The notes beneath the pieces were generated by a model that was not told the DNA's origin, did no database searches, and saw nothing but the letters and a program-made list of their open reading frames with translations. DNA of 64,000 nucleotides from Sweltsa coloradensis. Taxonomy: Eukaryota > Arthropoda > Insecta > Plecoptera > Chloroperlidae. The stretch is taken from assembly GCA_024449915.1 (NCBI GenBank), contig JAMZAV010004974.1, forward strand, positions 1-64,000. Reading direction: 5' to 3'. Made by a program: the position numbers and the translations under genes. This document shows, piece by piece, positions 42,355 to 55,099 of this stretch (position 1 is its first letter; each line of letters begins with the position of its first letter).

Positions 42355-43070
42355 TGAAATAAAAGCCCATGCCCTGGGCCTAGCTAGGCCTACTAGCCTA
42401 CCCAGAGCTAGGCTGGGGCCGGGCCCTAAACCTTTGGTGGTAGGGCCAAGGCACTAGGCCAGCCCCCCTAGGCCCCTAGCCCATATTTTGTACTTAGGCC
42501 CCTAGCCCTGCTGGTTTCTAAAACTTGACAAGCATAGGCAAGTAGAGGCCTAGCCCTTCTGGGCCTAGCCAAGGATTGTAACCCCAGTGCAGCCAACCAA
42601 GGAGGCATGCTGGGTCTGGGCTAGGACTCTGGGCCTATAAAATTATCCTTACCATGACTTAGGTCGGTACACGTAGGCCAGGCCCACCGTAGTGTAAATA
42701 ATAATTTGATGTTGGCCTAGACTGGTGGGGAAAGGCCAGCAGTCATTTAAAATATTCTTCAGATTTAAACGCCTGCAGCTGTAGATCCATCTCTTCATTG
42801 AAATTTTGTTGAAACACTCTGCCTGGGGTGGGCATGGGGCCTACTGTGACCTTTTTTGCTACATTTAAAACTCCTGCCTGACAAATAGTAGCCTACTTCG
42901 TCTTGACAGTGTCCTTTATTATAGGAGCAAGCCTTTTTTGACTGCAAACTCTCCGAAAGGCATAGGCCTAACGGTGGGGCCTATATTATGTGAATAGTGG
43001 GTAGGCCATCTATGTGAAGCCTTTAGGCTAACTCCTTTCCAAGGTTAGGTAGGCTACCCTCGGGGCCCCG
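42355..43070. repeat. TAGGCC/CCTAGG-rich block, second copy
   Basis: Dense 'gggcctag', 'aggcctactagcc' and 'cctagccc' words, thinning after 42700. Same position relative to the transposase relic as the block at 1080-1570. Confidence 0.7.
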
Positions 43071-45190
43071 GGTAAAATTTTGGGCCCCGGTTTACCTCTG
43101 CCGATCAAAAAGGGGCAAAGTGCTGTGTATATCGAAGGGAAAATAAACCTTCTCCCCTACTAATGTTCATTTTCCAACCTCCTTGTAGTTTTTCCCGGAT
43201 TTCTTGGAATTAATTTAGGAACGCACAATGTTCTCCTACCTAAAATAATGAATTTTGGGGGACTATTTCTCCTTGGGAAATGGGCTTTCTATCTCCTTCC
43301 GATCCTGGGGGGCTTGTAGTAGATAGTCCGGAAACTACTAACCGTATGGGGATGGGATCTTTGTATAAAATTTGCATTTGTAATAAATTGTATGCTATAG
43401 GGGCCCACATTATTATGCTAGCAAGGTAGCATTAAATATGAAATAAAGGATTTTTTTGTTGTTGACAAGTCAACAGCATCAGGTTATACATCGGTCCCCG
43501 CTGCAATTTCTGCTCTACGACCATTTTACATTAACCTCCCAAATATCCAGTGGCATTGAAGTTTTTCCCAAAGGAATTTGGTTGAAAAGTTTATCGGTTG
43601 TCTCTCATTGAACTGAAAAAGGAAGAATCTGAAAATTACTGTATGTGATTTGAAAAACATTTTTTTTTACTGATCCTAGAAAAAATAATAAATAAATATA
43701 TATTAAATTTAAATATAATAAAATGTGTTTCTATATTTCATCATAGGTAGGGCTACGTTTGTATTTTAATTTTATTTTTTTAATTTTATTTATTTATTGT
43801 TTTTTAACATTTGTTTATAGGGTTTCTAAAGAGGGCAAAACCCATTTCCCTTTTAGTGTCTAGCAAACCCACTCAATACTAATATAATACGTTTTTAAAA
43901 TTAAATTAATTAAAAAAACCCTTATATAAAAAAAAAACAATGTTTGTGTATACCCATATAGAATAATGAATACCCGCTGAATAATACGACCCTGATTTCT
44001 TCTGCTGAATACAAATTAAAAGGTAAATGGGTCATACTAAGATCTTTTTGTGCCAAAATTTGAGCCAAAATATTCAATTTATATTATAGCCTTTTTTAAC
44101 TTTCAAGGGTTTTATATAGGAAACCAAAAAAGTCCATCTTCTTAATATTAAACATAATCGCAAAAATAAAAAAAATAAAAAATAAATAATCATAAACGTA
44201 ATCATGTTTTAAAATTATTATTTGTCAAAAACAATAATTAGACATATGCCATTGTTTCAATAATATAATTGTGCTGGTTGTTGGTTGTGCAAAAAACATC
44301 TCATTTCCAAACTCAGCGGGTTTTCACTTATCACTCTTATCAGTCTTGATAGTATCGTACAAGAGAGGCCCTTTTCAAAAATTAGGGAATTTTAAACTTT
44401 ACCATTTGCTTGTTGGGGCGGCCGCCTCTAATTTCTGGACTAGGGTTACATATAAACTCACATAATCAAAAAAAGCTCACTTTTAACCAAATTTGAATTT
44501 AGATGGTTGGGGAAAAATTTTTAAAGTGTTGTTGGATCTAATCCATATCAAAATTATGCATTGATGCCGTCTTACCTATTTAATTTATATTTCAATCATT
44601 TCATATTTTTTTTTTTTTTTAAAAAAAAAAATTTTCCCAAGGGGCCCGTCGGGGATTTCCCATTTTTTTAAAAAAGGTAACTAAAAAAAATCTAAAACAT
44701 TTTTTTTTTTGTGGAAGCAAGGGGGCCTTACAAGTTTTGTTTTTGTTTGGTTTAAATTAAATATAATACCATAGGCCAACTATTGTAAAACATACGCGCT
44801 TTTTACCCCCCCCCCCCCCCCCTAAAATACGTTTCCAACAAAACATTGTAAAATCTTTTTGGCTCCCCCAAAACCCAAAAAGTGCCAGGAGGGCCTCGGC
44901 CAAGGGCCCACACCAAAAGGTTTTTAAAGATCGGACAAAATTTGGGAGGCCTAACATAAAAAGGGTTTCCCCCCTTGTAAAAATAAACCAAAATAAAAAA
45001 GATACTATCTAGTCTAAAATTGAAAACCGGAATCGTAGGCCTTGCTGGGGCCCAAAAAGGGGTAAACTTACAGGAAGGAAGTAAAAAAACCAAATATAGG
45101 CCTACCATAATATTATTGGGGTTGGTGACTTTAAAAATTTATAAAAAGGGGGGTACCCTTTAAAAATAAAAACAACTTAGACCTACCTGT
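43071..45190. other. Interior of the Harbinger-like element, unassigned
   Basis: AT-rich DNA with many homopolymer runs. I see no DDE transposase or Myb-like partner gene, although the position would suit them; the sequence may be too degraded to tell. Confidence 0.4.
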
Positions 45191-45474
45191 TCTAATAAAT
45201 TCCCCCCTTTTCTCTCCCACTGCTTTCCTGCTATTTTCTTTTTATTATCGTAGCAAGTGTCTTTTTAAATAGCCCGCGAATTTTTCAACCATCACGTTGC
45301 CGTTCAGGCCAAACCGAGCAGCGCCGAACTCAAACGAAATTGTTTGCTTGAACCGGTTCAGTTTTATCTCGTCGTGGTGGAACGCGACGGCTTTAACCTG
45401 CTCGTGATCTCGAGTTCACTTGAACCTCTAGATCAACTGAACTCGAGTTCAGCGCGTGTTGGTGCAACCGGCCC

Positions 45475-45697
45475 TAAGTGGTTTGTACCACCAAATTTAA
45501 TTAACAATTTTACATCACAAAATTACATTTTCGTTTTTTTAAAAATGTTATAAAATTTATCTCAAATATTTAAAGAAACTCAAAAAACTTACAAGCAATT
45601 TAATACCTACCAATTGAACTCAAATTAAACACTTACAAATCAAAAGCTGCGCAATATACCAACCCATATTGAAGCGCCCTTAGCTTCTCACTCGTAG
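45475..45697 (+). repeat. R1 repeat, rest of C and B end
   Basis: 'gtggtttgtaccaccaaatt' continues C, and the B end (45643-45697) reads 'gctgcgcaatataccaac' to 'gcgcccttagcttctcact'. Confidence 0.7.
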
Positions 45698-46052
45698 TCC
45701 CCTTAGGTTTCCCTTATATTGTTTTCCCCAGGCTTGTCTATCAATATGAGTCTTCTGCATCATATCTAACGGTTTTCTCGTAAAACTGAAAGTTAAAATG
45801 GTAAGGTAGAATTAAAATTTGTCATTAAGCGAAAGGGACTTTAACTGACTGGTTTGTTTTAACAAATAATTTGGCATTACTCAGCTTTTTGTGTTCGAAC
45901 TGGCGTCCCCATAAAAAAAAAAACATTTTCAAACAATAACCAAAATATCACAGAAAATGACCACCTCGGTTGAAGCATTCTCTATAGTTTTAAATTTTCA
46001 AAACATCAATTTTTGTTTACTATTTTACTAGAATTTTCGTTACTCCTTTGAA
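45698..46052. other. Unassigned sequence
   Basis: Partly parallel to 28527-28860. No gene. Confidence 0.4.
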
Positions 46053-46242
46053 AACCCGGCGCGAAAGACCTAACGGGTTTACGCGCCCTTCATCCAAAAT
46101 GACTAAAATTAAACCCAAATTTAAACAAACCCAGAAAAAAATGTAAAAACAAAATTCAAATTTAAATTAATTGACTTCAATATCACAGGCGGGGTAACAA
46201 AGACCCCGCGGTTGAAACGCCCTAAAGTTTCTCACGTCGTCT
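46053..46242 (+). repeat. R1 repeat, A tail, C and B
   Basis: 'ggcgcgaaagacctaacggg' (A tail), short C, and a B end with 'ggttgaaacgccctaaagtt' and 'tctcacgtcgtc'. Confidence 0.65.
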
Positions 46243-46249
46243 TTAAAGG

Positions 46250-46575
46250 CCCACTTTTGATTTGCTTCCTAAAATGCGAGGAGCAAGAAAAGTTATCGTG
46301 CAAAAAACGCTAAAAAATCGGCTGCTAAAATTTAAAGAAATTTCTCCGAAACTAGGGCAGTCTGACGGGCGTCGTCGGGGATTCTCCTCCGGGCCATGAC
46401 GACCTCCCCCACACGCACAAAGACTCCCGCTGACAAGAAAATGACAACTGCGACGGGGGAAATCATTTCCTCCCCCCTTTACGTGTCTGGTTCTGACCAG
46501 CATGGGCCCCTCCTCCCCCCCCCCTTAGGCTAGAGCGGTGCATTATGACCTAACGGTTGACGCGTCCTTAAGAGG
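46250..46575 (+). repeat. R1 repeat, part A
   Basis: The 5' part is degraded. From 'gtctggttctgaccagcatg' to 'acctaacggttgacgcgtcc' it is close to consensus, so consensus quality varies over short distances here. Confidence 0.7.
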
Positions 46576-48800
46576 GAATGGGACACATTTGGCTGTTAGC
46601 AAATAGCTATTCGCACGGCCAAGATGCATCCGACGTATATGAAACTTTGCAAAGTTGTCAATACGCGTTTCCAAGCAAAGATAGATGGCAGCACTAAAAC
46701 GCAACATGTCGGACCGATCGGTGATAGAGGCGAACTGCTTACGGGGGGCGCTGTATATTCAGTTAGTTCAAATTTATTTTTGTTACATTTCTGATCATTT
46801 GCGAAACTTGTTTATAAAGTCATATCGTCGCGTATTTTTTTTAGTTAAAATTTGTAAATTTTTTGGGGTCGGGGTTTTTAAAAAAAGGGAAATTTAAATT
46901 TGGCTTTTTTTTTAAATTAAAACCCAAATAATTGAGATTTTTTTGTTTGAATTGCTCGAAAAAAAACAAACCACCCCGTTAAACTTTTAAAAATCAAAAA
47001 ACAAGTGTACTAAATTATGTTCAATGATGAAGATCGAGGATATTTCGCCAAGAAAATGTTGCCCCCCCAAATACTAATAATTTCAATAATTTACTTATCA
47101 AAAAAATCAAAAGGGGTTTCTAGCAAAATTAAAAGGCCCTACACTTATTTTGCCCGTTTTCTACATCTTTTTTTACTATGAAAACGCAATGGAGTAGGCC
47201 TATATATATATTTATTTCCCTTTTACATTTTTAGGACTACTTTTTTTTTTTAAATATACTTTTTTTTAAAATGGGCCTATAGAAAGCTGAGGGCCTTTTT
47301 GTTTTATTTTTTTTTGTATGTCAATAAGGGCCCTTTGGACGCGTTTTTCGCGGCACCCTTTAAAATCTATTTAGGTCAATCATTTTTATTTATTCTATTG
47401 TAATAATATAAATAGTATTTATTATGATTTTTAGGGATAATATTTGTAATAAATGAACAATGAGGGGAAAACGGTGTATAAAGGGCCCAACATTAATTTA
47501 AAAAGGGAAAAAAAGGGATTTGGGGAAATGTGCATAAGCCCAAAACCAATTTTTATTTTTTTTGGTTTTTGTTTTGTTATTATTTTTAGACTTTTTTTAA
47601 TTAAATTATCATAATAAAACTAAAAAAGGTATTTTTCTCAATTAAAAGTGCCATGAGAAGCGAGCGATACTGTATGTGTGTGTTTACTTTTTAATTTTGC
47701 GAAAATTCTTGACGGTTTGAATTTGTTTTTAGTTTTAATTTTATCGTACCCCTTTTACCCTATTTTTAGTATATAGCCTATAAATACCAATAAATTTATT
47801 ATGATATTAAAATTTAGAAAATTTGGGAAATATGGATACAAATCCCAAATCCGGGTCTCATGGGTGCAGGGGGGCAGGCTGTATATAGAAATTTAAAAAT
47901 TCTGGGGGACATGGTCTCGAATCCCGCATTTTTGGAGAGCGTTTTTATCATTTTGGTGCCCCCCCCCCTGCTTTTGATTATCATCAATTAAAAACCCCAT
48001 TTTGGGAAAGCAACGACAAGTACCTGGATTTGTAGATATTTAAAAAGTGACAAAACACGGAATAAATGTTTTCCCTTAAAGGTAAGAAATTTTAGCGCGC
48101 TCCCCCGGGACTATCACTGATGGGGACATTTGCTTTTTTCGCCACCAGGTTACCCAAACCCCTTTCCCTTGGGAAAAACGCGTAAAAAGCATACATAGGA
48201 CGGGCCCTTTGTGGACATAGTTTTTCCCAAAAATTTTGATTTAAATCAGTTAAAAAAAAATCACAAATTTTATGGTAAATTTTGGGAAATTTTTTTAAAA
48301 AAATCAAAATTCGTGAAAAACTAATTTTTTTTTTTATAAATTATTTTAAAAAAAAATTTTAAAAAAGGGTTACTATAGAGCCCATAATTCCACATTTGTG
48401 ACAAATTTTTCGAAATTTCAGACACCTGTGGTGGTCTTTGGGCCCGGGAGCAAACCCAGCAATTTGCCAAAAACCGCAGCCCTATATTTCCCCTAATCCA
48501 AAAAAAACCAAAAAAAATTTTAGTATATATTCATTTTTTCATTTTGGACTTTGATCCAAATCATATGAAGAATTTCCCTTTCCGATGGAAAATGGGGGGA
48601 AAAACGTTCTACATTTTAATTTAAAAGGGGTTTTGAAAACCCCCAAATCGAAAAAATTTAAAATTTGTCATCCGGGATTAATAATTTTCCCCTTTGTTTT
48701 TAATTCCTTCTCTTCATTTTTTTTCTTTAAAAACATTTTAAAAAAACAATATAACAATAAACCCTGACAACAAACAATCACAATTTTAAAACACCATCCC
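46576..48800. other. Unassigned, with abnormal homopolymer runs
   Basis: 46576-46800 reads as ordinary sequence. After that, long runs of A, T, G and C and blocky same-base clusters dominate. No gene can be supported. Confidence 0.5.
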
Positions 48801-48860
48801 ACAGGCGGCGAAAATGTGACCTGAGGGGGTTTAACCCCACCCTATTTTCTCATTTTCGCA
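48801..48860 (+). repeat. R1 repeat, B end, degraded
   Basis: 'cacaggcggcgaaaatgtga' keeps the start. The inner motif is replaced by G- and T-runs. Confidence 0.55.
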
Positions 48861-49019
48861 TTTAAGAAGAATTTCTTATCGTTTTTTTAAATTTATTTCC
48901 TTTTCCCAAAACTATCTTAAAATTTTTTTGCTACAAGCAACTACGATCCAAATAATGACCCCCCCAATATTTTTATCTGAAATTTAAAAACCTGACTGAT
49001 TTGATTCAAAAACCCCCGC

Positions 49020-49395
49020 TGCGCCCGGGGTAGAATTGGCTCAGGCAGGGGTTTCTGCTAATCGAAAAAGGCGTTTTAAAGAAAAAAAAGGTCTCCCTCC
49101 CCAAACATCAGTAAAAATAAAGGGGTAGTATTTTGTCCCCGAAAATAGGGGCCAAGCTCAGAAATCTTTCGTCGGGGACCTTCCCCAAAGCCCCCTTGAG
49201 GGCCCCCTGGGGGGGGGGACGACAAACGACAATAAAAAACCACGAACGATGCCCAAAGACAATGAACCCGAGAAAAACCCCCTTTTCCTCCCCCACCCGT
49301 GGCTAGTTCGGGACCAGCTTTGCCCCCCCCCCCCCCCCCCCCTTTTTTGCCGGGAAAGGGGGGCTTTTGAATTAAAGGTTGACGGTCCTTCCCCC
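49020..49395 (+). repeat. R1 repeat, part A, homopolymer-degraded
   Basis: 'gcgcccggggtagaattggc', 'aaaataggggccaagctcag' and 'cacccgtggctagttcggga' follow A order, but many positions have become copies of their neighbours. Confidence 0.65.
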
Positions 49396-50039
49396 AAAAA
49401 TAAAAAAAACCCCAAAAAAAAATTTATTCAAGAAAACAAAATTTTTTTACCTCTAATAAAAATCCGGAAGTTTTCGGGCCTTTTTTACGGGGCCCTGTTA
49501 AAAAAGGAGGGAAAAAAGAACACGAGGAAGGGCGTGGCTAAAGGAACCCTTTCCCCAACCCCCCTTTGGGCCGAAGTTGTTTCCCCAATCTAGTTAACCG
49601 GGTTCCCGGGGTGTCAAGAGTGGATTCAAGAAAAAGGATTTTTGGATTTCCCGCAAGCATCTTGGGATGTGGTGAAACCCGTGAAAAAATAGCTAATTGC
49701 GTTGTTTTGAGGGCCCCACACGGGACTAATAAAATTCTTTCCACCTACGTCTCTGCTTCCGTAGAGAAAATGTGGTTTTTTTTCCAGAAATCAAAATGGG
49801 CCCCAAAACACTTTAAAACCACGGATATGGGTTTTTCCCAGAGAAAAGTTTTTTTTCCATTTGTGACCATGTGAGTATTTTTAAACATGTGCTTCAGAAT
49901 GTACCAAATATGATGCCTTGGGGGACGCAATTTGATTTCCCCCAATTATAAAAACAACTTCTACCCATAAGAAAAACGGGGGACAAACTTTCAAAAATTT
50001 CTCACCAAAGTTATCTATTAAAAAAAATTAATTCACATA
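49396..50039. other. Unassigned; C-type segment near the end
   Basis: 'cagaatgtaccaaatatgat' (about 49895) matches 23119-23140. Everything before it is unassigned and C/G-run-rich; frames of up to 114 codons here are artefacts of runs. Confidence 0.4.
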
Positions 50040-51060
50040 AAAACAAATTTTTTAAATGTATTTTTTTTCATTCAATAAATGACTTATTTTGCCTATTATA
50101 TCATCATCATCATAAATTTTATTTTGTTATAATATACACTTAAAAAAAAACAATCTAATCTTTTAAAAACACAACATAAAAAACTCCACCCCCCATTATA
50201 AAAATTTTTTTTATCACAGGGGCGCAATAGCCCAAAACCGGGTTTAAAGCCCCATAACTTTGACGTCTTTGTCTTTCCAAAAAAAATTTAAATTTTAAAA
50301 AAACCAAAATAAACATCAAAATACTTTTAATTTTTAATTCAAATAAACAATTTTTCCTTAGCTATATTAAAACTATCATCACGGTCATTTATTTTCTTCT
50401 ATAAACTTAAAAAACAATACAATCATAAAAATTTATCTTTATAACTCATTTTTATAATTTTTTAATTTTTACGGGTTTGGCTTTAAAATGACCTAACCGG
50501 TTAAAGCTCCCTAATTTCTCACGCCCATCGTCTTTCAAAAAAATTAAATTTTTAAAAAAAAAATTTTAAAACGCAATATGACCAAACCCGGGGTTTAAAG
50601 CGCCCTAGTTTTCCCCTTTCGTTGGGGCCCAACACCAAAATTCATTTCATTTTATAAAAAATAAACAATTTTTTTAGCGGGATTATGACTATCAACCACC
50701 CCATTTATTTTTTTCTATAAACTTAAAAAAACAATATAATCATCAAATATAAAATTAAAATTCATCTATATCATCTTTAATTATCACAGGCGGCGCAATA
50801 TGACCTAAAGGGTTTGGGAAGCGCCCTAATTTTCACGTCATCGTAAAAAGACCATTTTATTTTAAATTTTAAAAAAAATAATTTCCTTACCCTTTTTTAT
50901 AACTACAACACGGGTAAATTTTATTTTTTTTCAAAAAAACTAAGAAAACAAAAAATCATCAAACATCATTACCCCCATCTATATCATTTTTCATTGGCCC
51001 GGCGTAAAAATGCCCAAAACCCCCGGGTTGAAGCGCCCTAATTTAAAAACCCAACCGAAA
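50040..51060 (+). repeat. Tandem array of R1 C-B ends
   Basis: Five B-end motifs at about 50214, 50472, 50572, 50785 and 50998, most separated by C sequence ('ttataaacttaaaaaacaat', 'ataatcatcaaa'). Spacing is 210-260 bp apart from one short unit. No A part intervenes, so the C-B module is repeated by itself. Confidence 0.75.
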
Positions 51061-51129
51061 ATTTTTTTTGTTAGAATTCCCGTAGTGTTGTGAAAGGAAT
51101 AAGATCACTCGTCGGGGCCTTTCCCTTTT

Positions 51130-51490
51130 TATTATAGTTATTCCCCCTCCCTAAAAACTAGAGGCGAGCTCTTGCAATCTTCGTTGGAGACACCCCCCCC
51201 TTTCCTTTGACAACCTTCCGGACACACATTATAAACTAACATTTTTAACTACATTATCCCCGGAAGCTCAATATGACCTAACCGTTGGACGCCCCCCTTA
51301 AACCCTAAAAAAACAACAAAAATAAACAACAAAAAAACCCCAGTAAAAAAACGATTAAAAAGGGACGATAACGACAGCGACGGGGAGAACTCCCCCTTCC
51401 CCCCCTTCTTGGGGAGGGCCCTGTCCATCAGGGTTTTATATTCCCCTTCAACATCGCCTAGGTTAGATGACCCACATTTAAAGGCCCGAA
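51130..51490 (+). repeat. R1 repeat, pieces of part A
   Basis: 'aaaactagaggcgagctctt' and a tail 'aatatgacctaaccgttgga' (to about 51300), then a second GAC-rich/hairpin piece (51360-51490). Confidence 0.6.
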
Positions 51491-51734
51491 TGCAAATTAA
51501 ACTGAGGGGGCCACCCCCTTGCGACTAGAAACTTTCAAGGCAAGAGGTTCCTTATAAAAAGGCAATATATTTTTCGTTGTAGGCGCCGTAATTGGTCTGA
51601 TTTATATGATGGTACTAGGACCCATGGGCGCTTTGGCTGCGACTTTGGGGGGTTTTGGGTTGGGTTTTTGGTTTTTTTGTTTTTGCCAGAATCCTTTGCG
51701 GGATTTGCCGCTCTCCCCCCAAAAACCCCAAAAA

Positions 51735-52165
51735 AGCGTATCGCTTCCAATGCAGAAGCGTCCGGGGTTTCGTTTCCCCGTCAAAGTCAAAAGGGTTTTT
51801 TAAAATTTTTGATTTGGGATTTTAAGTCATCAGTTTTTGGGTTTTAAAGGAGTTTGAAAAACGGTAAACTTTGGAGCCGCCCAAAAGGAAAACAAAGCAA
51901 TAATAAATTTCAGAGGGGTTGAACGTTTTGTTGATTCGGGCTTTGATTCGCGGGGTTTTCGCGGGGGTCCATTCCCAAATGTTTGTAATTTCCTTTTAAA
52001 AAAAATTTTGATTTTTGGGGTTGGTTATCGCTCACTCGTCTTTTTGGCGTCGGGGCTGCGGGGGTTGGTTTGGGTTTCGCTTTGTTTTAAAGTCCCCACT
52101 AAAAAACCCGGGTTTAAAAACTGAGTGGGTAGACTCAAAATTTAAAATTTTAAATTTATTTTTTT
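51735..52165 (+). mobile_element. SINE-G copy, homopolymer-degraded
   Basis: 'agcgtatcgcttccaatgca' (tRNA-like anticodon arm), 'aaacggtaaactttggagcc', 'ggttatcgctcactcgtc' and 'aactgagtgggtagactc' preserve the order. Intervening segments are turned into runs: the tail palindrome now reads 'aaaaaacccgggtttaaaaa'. Confidence 0.75.
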
Positions 52166-52695
52166 AATTTATAAAAGTGGATAACATAGAACCTTTCTCC
52201 AAAAAAAAAAAAGTATTTTTGGGGGCAATTTTTCATGGAAATATTTTCCAACGATGTCGAAGTCAATTCATTGGTGAGTCCTCTTTGCAGGCACCGATCC
52301 CCACGGGGAAGGAGTTAAAACCCAAAGTGGAGAGCTGGGAAACCTTCCCCGTGAAAAAAAAAAATTTATAGTCCCAAGTTACATGGAGATCGGATGAATA
52401 GTGTAGTAATGCATAAACCAAAAAAATCCCCCCCCCCAAACCCCAAATAGATAAGAGTGGGCAATTTAAAACCCCTTTACCCCCGGTGCCCCGCCCCTCG
52501 TTCCCAAAAAAAAAAAACTTTAAACTTATTTCCCTTCCCTTTATTCCCCCTTTAAAGTCCCCGAACTTCCCCCAAAAAACCCCTTAAAAAGACGTATTTT
52601 AAAAAAAAAATACCTTCGGCCCCAATTTTGAAGGGGCAGGGCCCCCCCCCCCCGGGCCCCTTTTGGCTGGACGAACCCAGAGGGCTGTCAACACG
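52166..52695. other. Unassigned, run-rich
   Basis: No gene or repeat recognised. Confidence 0.4.
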
Positions 52696-53280
52696 TCTTG
52701 GCCCATGGAGGAAAATTTTCCCGGGGGGTAGCCCGGGGGTCCTTGGAAAACGCTGAATTAGAAAAAACCCACGTATAAACGGGGTGTTCATAGGCTGCCG
52801 AGTGCGGGGGGTTTAACCCCCAAAAAGAGAGTCTGGGCCCCAAGGGAAAAACAGGCCCAGGGTATTCCTTCCGATCTATACAAGGGTTAACACAAATACA
52901 CCTAGGTTCGTACAGCCGCAGGGGGAGGGGGAGCTCAGGCCCGGAGACGTGGGGGAAGGGAAAACCCCCCCCCCACCCCAAATATTTTCCCTGGCTGTTT
53001 TCGTCCACCCCACCCAGACCCTCCCCCCACAAACCGTTTGGCCCGGGGAAGAATTTATATTTTACCCCTCTTGGGAAAATTTTGAAACTAGGGCGAGCTC
53101 TGGCTTTTTCCCCGACGACGACGACAATGATAAACCATGAAAGATTACAAAAAATGTGGGCGACCACTAAGTAAGAAAACCCCTTTTTTAATCCCCCCAC
53201 CCGAGGCTTTGGGTTTTAGCAACATAGGGGCTTTTTTCTCCACATCCCTTATGTTTAGGGTGGCTCATTAGCCCGGCCAT
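52696..53280 (+). repeat. Repeat E copy 2 joined to R1 part A, degraded
   Basis: The same E-A order as 40889-41440: 'gagagtctgggcccc', 'gttcgtacagccgca', then 'gaaactagggcgagctctgg' and 'gacgacgacgacaatgata'. The 170-codon minus-strand frame is an artefact. Confidence 0.65.
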
Positions 53281-53519
53281 GCAGGTCACCTAGATTTTTC
53301 CCGACAAAATAGGGGCGAAACATCGGCACGGCATTTTTAGCCCGGGGGGTTTGAGTTCCCCGCGGGCAACTCGTTTTATTTACTCATGGACCCAAAAACA
53401 ATCCATGGACGTGCCAAAATCTTTCACATATAGGAACTAAAAAAAAAATAACAAAAAAAAGGGCAAATTTGTAAAAAATAATTGTTTCAAAAAATTTAAT
53501 GAAACCCCATTTTAAATTT
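53281..53519. other. Unassigned
   Basis: Nothing recognised. Confidence 0.35.
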
Positions 53520-53705
53520 TTAAATTTAAATAAATATTTTCCTTAGGCTGGGGTTTCATTTCCATCATTTTCTTTTTATTTACAAAAATTTGAAAAAAAA
53601 ACTACAAAAAAGGATAAAACAAAATATTAAACCCAACAATACCAAAGCCCAAACCCCAAAAATGACCTAACCGGTTTAGGCATCCGAGGTTTTTAAAGTC
53701 GGTTT
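53520..53705 (+). repeat. R1 repeat, C-B end, degraded
   Basis: C-like AT-rich DNA and 'aaatgacctaaccggtttag' at about 53660. Confidence 0.5.
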
Positions 53706-54125
53706 TTCTTTCTGCCTTTGGGGCATATAACCGCAACTTGTTTGGTCCTATTTTCTTTTTGGTTTTTTTGTTTTGCCGCGCATCTTGCCACCCCCAAAAA
53801 AAACATTTAAGATTTTGTTTTGGCGATTGTAAATTTTAAAAAGGGTAACACATTATTATAAAACCCGAAGCTACTTACCCTATATTTAACTATTCGAAAT
53901 TGGGTTTTTTTCCCTTTCCCAATTTTTTTCCGTTTACTTTTTCCATTTTGAATAAAATTCGATTTTGTGAGGGGAGCGGGGTATGGCTATTTTCGTTTAT
54001 ATTTTTTATTTCAATTTCTTATTTGGGAATTTTTTAAGAACAGTCGGCAGTCTTCAAAAAACTTTAAAGGCAAAAACTTTTCTAATTTTCACAAAGGCAT
54101 CATTTAAAAAAAATTAATTCACACA
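53706..54125. other. Unassigned, run-rich
   Basis: No gene recognised. Confidence 0.4.
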
Positions 54126-54345
54126 TAAACATTTCTTTCTTTTAAATTTTTTTATTTACAAAAACTAACTTTTATTTTGCTTTACTTTCTTTATCTTCAA
54201 TTTATTTTTTATTTTTACACTAAGAAAAAATATCTTATTATCAAAATCCCCCGCATTAACTCCCTTTCCTTTTCTTTCATTCACAGGGCCGCAAAAACCC
54301 AAAAACCCGGGTTTAAACGCCCCCAGTTTCTCACGTCGTCGCATA
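54126..54345 (+). repeat. R1 repeat, C-B end, degraded
   Basis: C sequence, then 'cacagggccgcaaaaaccc' and an intact 'ccagtttctcacgtcgtcgc'. Confidence 0.6.
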
Positions 54346-54689
54346 TCAAAAGGGAAAATTTTCGCCCAAAGTTTATTTCCAGCTTTTATTTCTACAACTG
54401 CATTTCAGTCCCGGGAACTAGCGCGGGTGTCGACATGAAGGGCTTTTTAGTAGCATTATGCATTTTTTTGATTGTCGAAAACACGTTTTAAAAAGTACAT
54501 ACAAATTTTTTTAGTCGGTCGTTTTGGTGAGGGAGGTTACCCCGGGCCCGTGACCGTCCCGGGCCCCGGCGACTTTTGGGAAGGGTAGATAATTTTGGTT
54601 TTTATTATTAAGAATATAAAGGGCAAACTATGTTTTTAGATGGAGCCCATTTTCCCCAAGCCATGCAGGGTTTAAGGGCCCCCCCCTCT
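54346..54689. other. Unassigned
   Basis: A frame with 'MKGFLVALCIFLIVEN' (54435 on) looks signal-like but stops at once; I treat it as chance. Confidence 0.35.
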
Positions 54690-55068
54690 GGGCCCCCGGG
54701 GGAGAATAGCCCCAAGGGGATGGGCCCCGGGTAGTCTTAAAAGGCGATTAAAAAAAGTCCATCTCGCAAAAAATCAGCTAGTATAGGAGGGGTACCATGA
54801 ATTCCACGGGAAAATTAAGGCGAGTTCTGGCCCCCGTCGTCGACAGGGACCTCTTTCTTTTTGTTTGAGAACCCCTCCCACGACAAAGATGACCCAAAGA
54901 ACAAACAAAAACAAAAGAAAAGACGGGTGACGGGCTTCAATTTTTTTGGGCCGCCCTTTTTTACCTTTACCCCTGGGTGGTTTGACCAGCATGGGCCCCC
55001 CCTTCCCATTTTTTTACCTAGGGTTTGAGGGGGCAATATGACCTAACGGTTGAAAAGGGCCTTAATGA
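54690..55068 (+). repeat. R1 repeat, part A, degraded
   Basis: 'tgggcccccgggggagaata', 'aaaaaatcagctagtatagg', 'tgaccagcatgggcccccc' and 'aatatgacctaacggttgaa' keep A order. Confidence 0.7.
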
Positions 55069-55099
55069 AGCCCCAAAAAAACAATATAATGGTTGTTCC

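Larger units (their letters stand above)
41878..45474 (+). mobile_element. PIF/Harbinger-like transposon, degraded
   Basis: The termini are perfect inverted repeats over at least 16 bp ('gggccggttgcaccaa'), extended by flanking tta/taa to 19. Harbinger elements duplicate a TWA triplet: here 'tta' on the left and 'taa' on the right, consistent if one base has changed. Subterminal DNA has repeated 'gaactcgagttca' palindromes at both ends. The interior holds an N-terminal transposase relic, a TAGGCC-rich block and about 2 kb of degraded AT-rich DNA with no catalytic region recognised. The R1 copy at 28060-28526 shows the unoccupied site. Confidence 0.7.

Noticed and set aside
52688..53200. 170-codon minus-strand frame
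   Set aside because: It lies over repeat E and R1 part A in homopolymer-damaged sequence and has no counterpart in copy 1 at 40889-41440.
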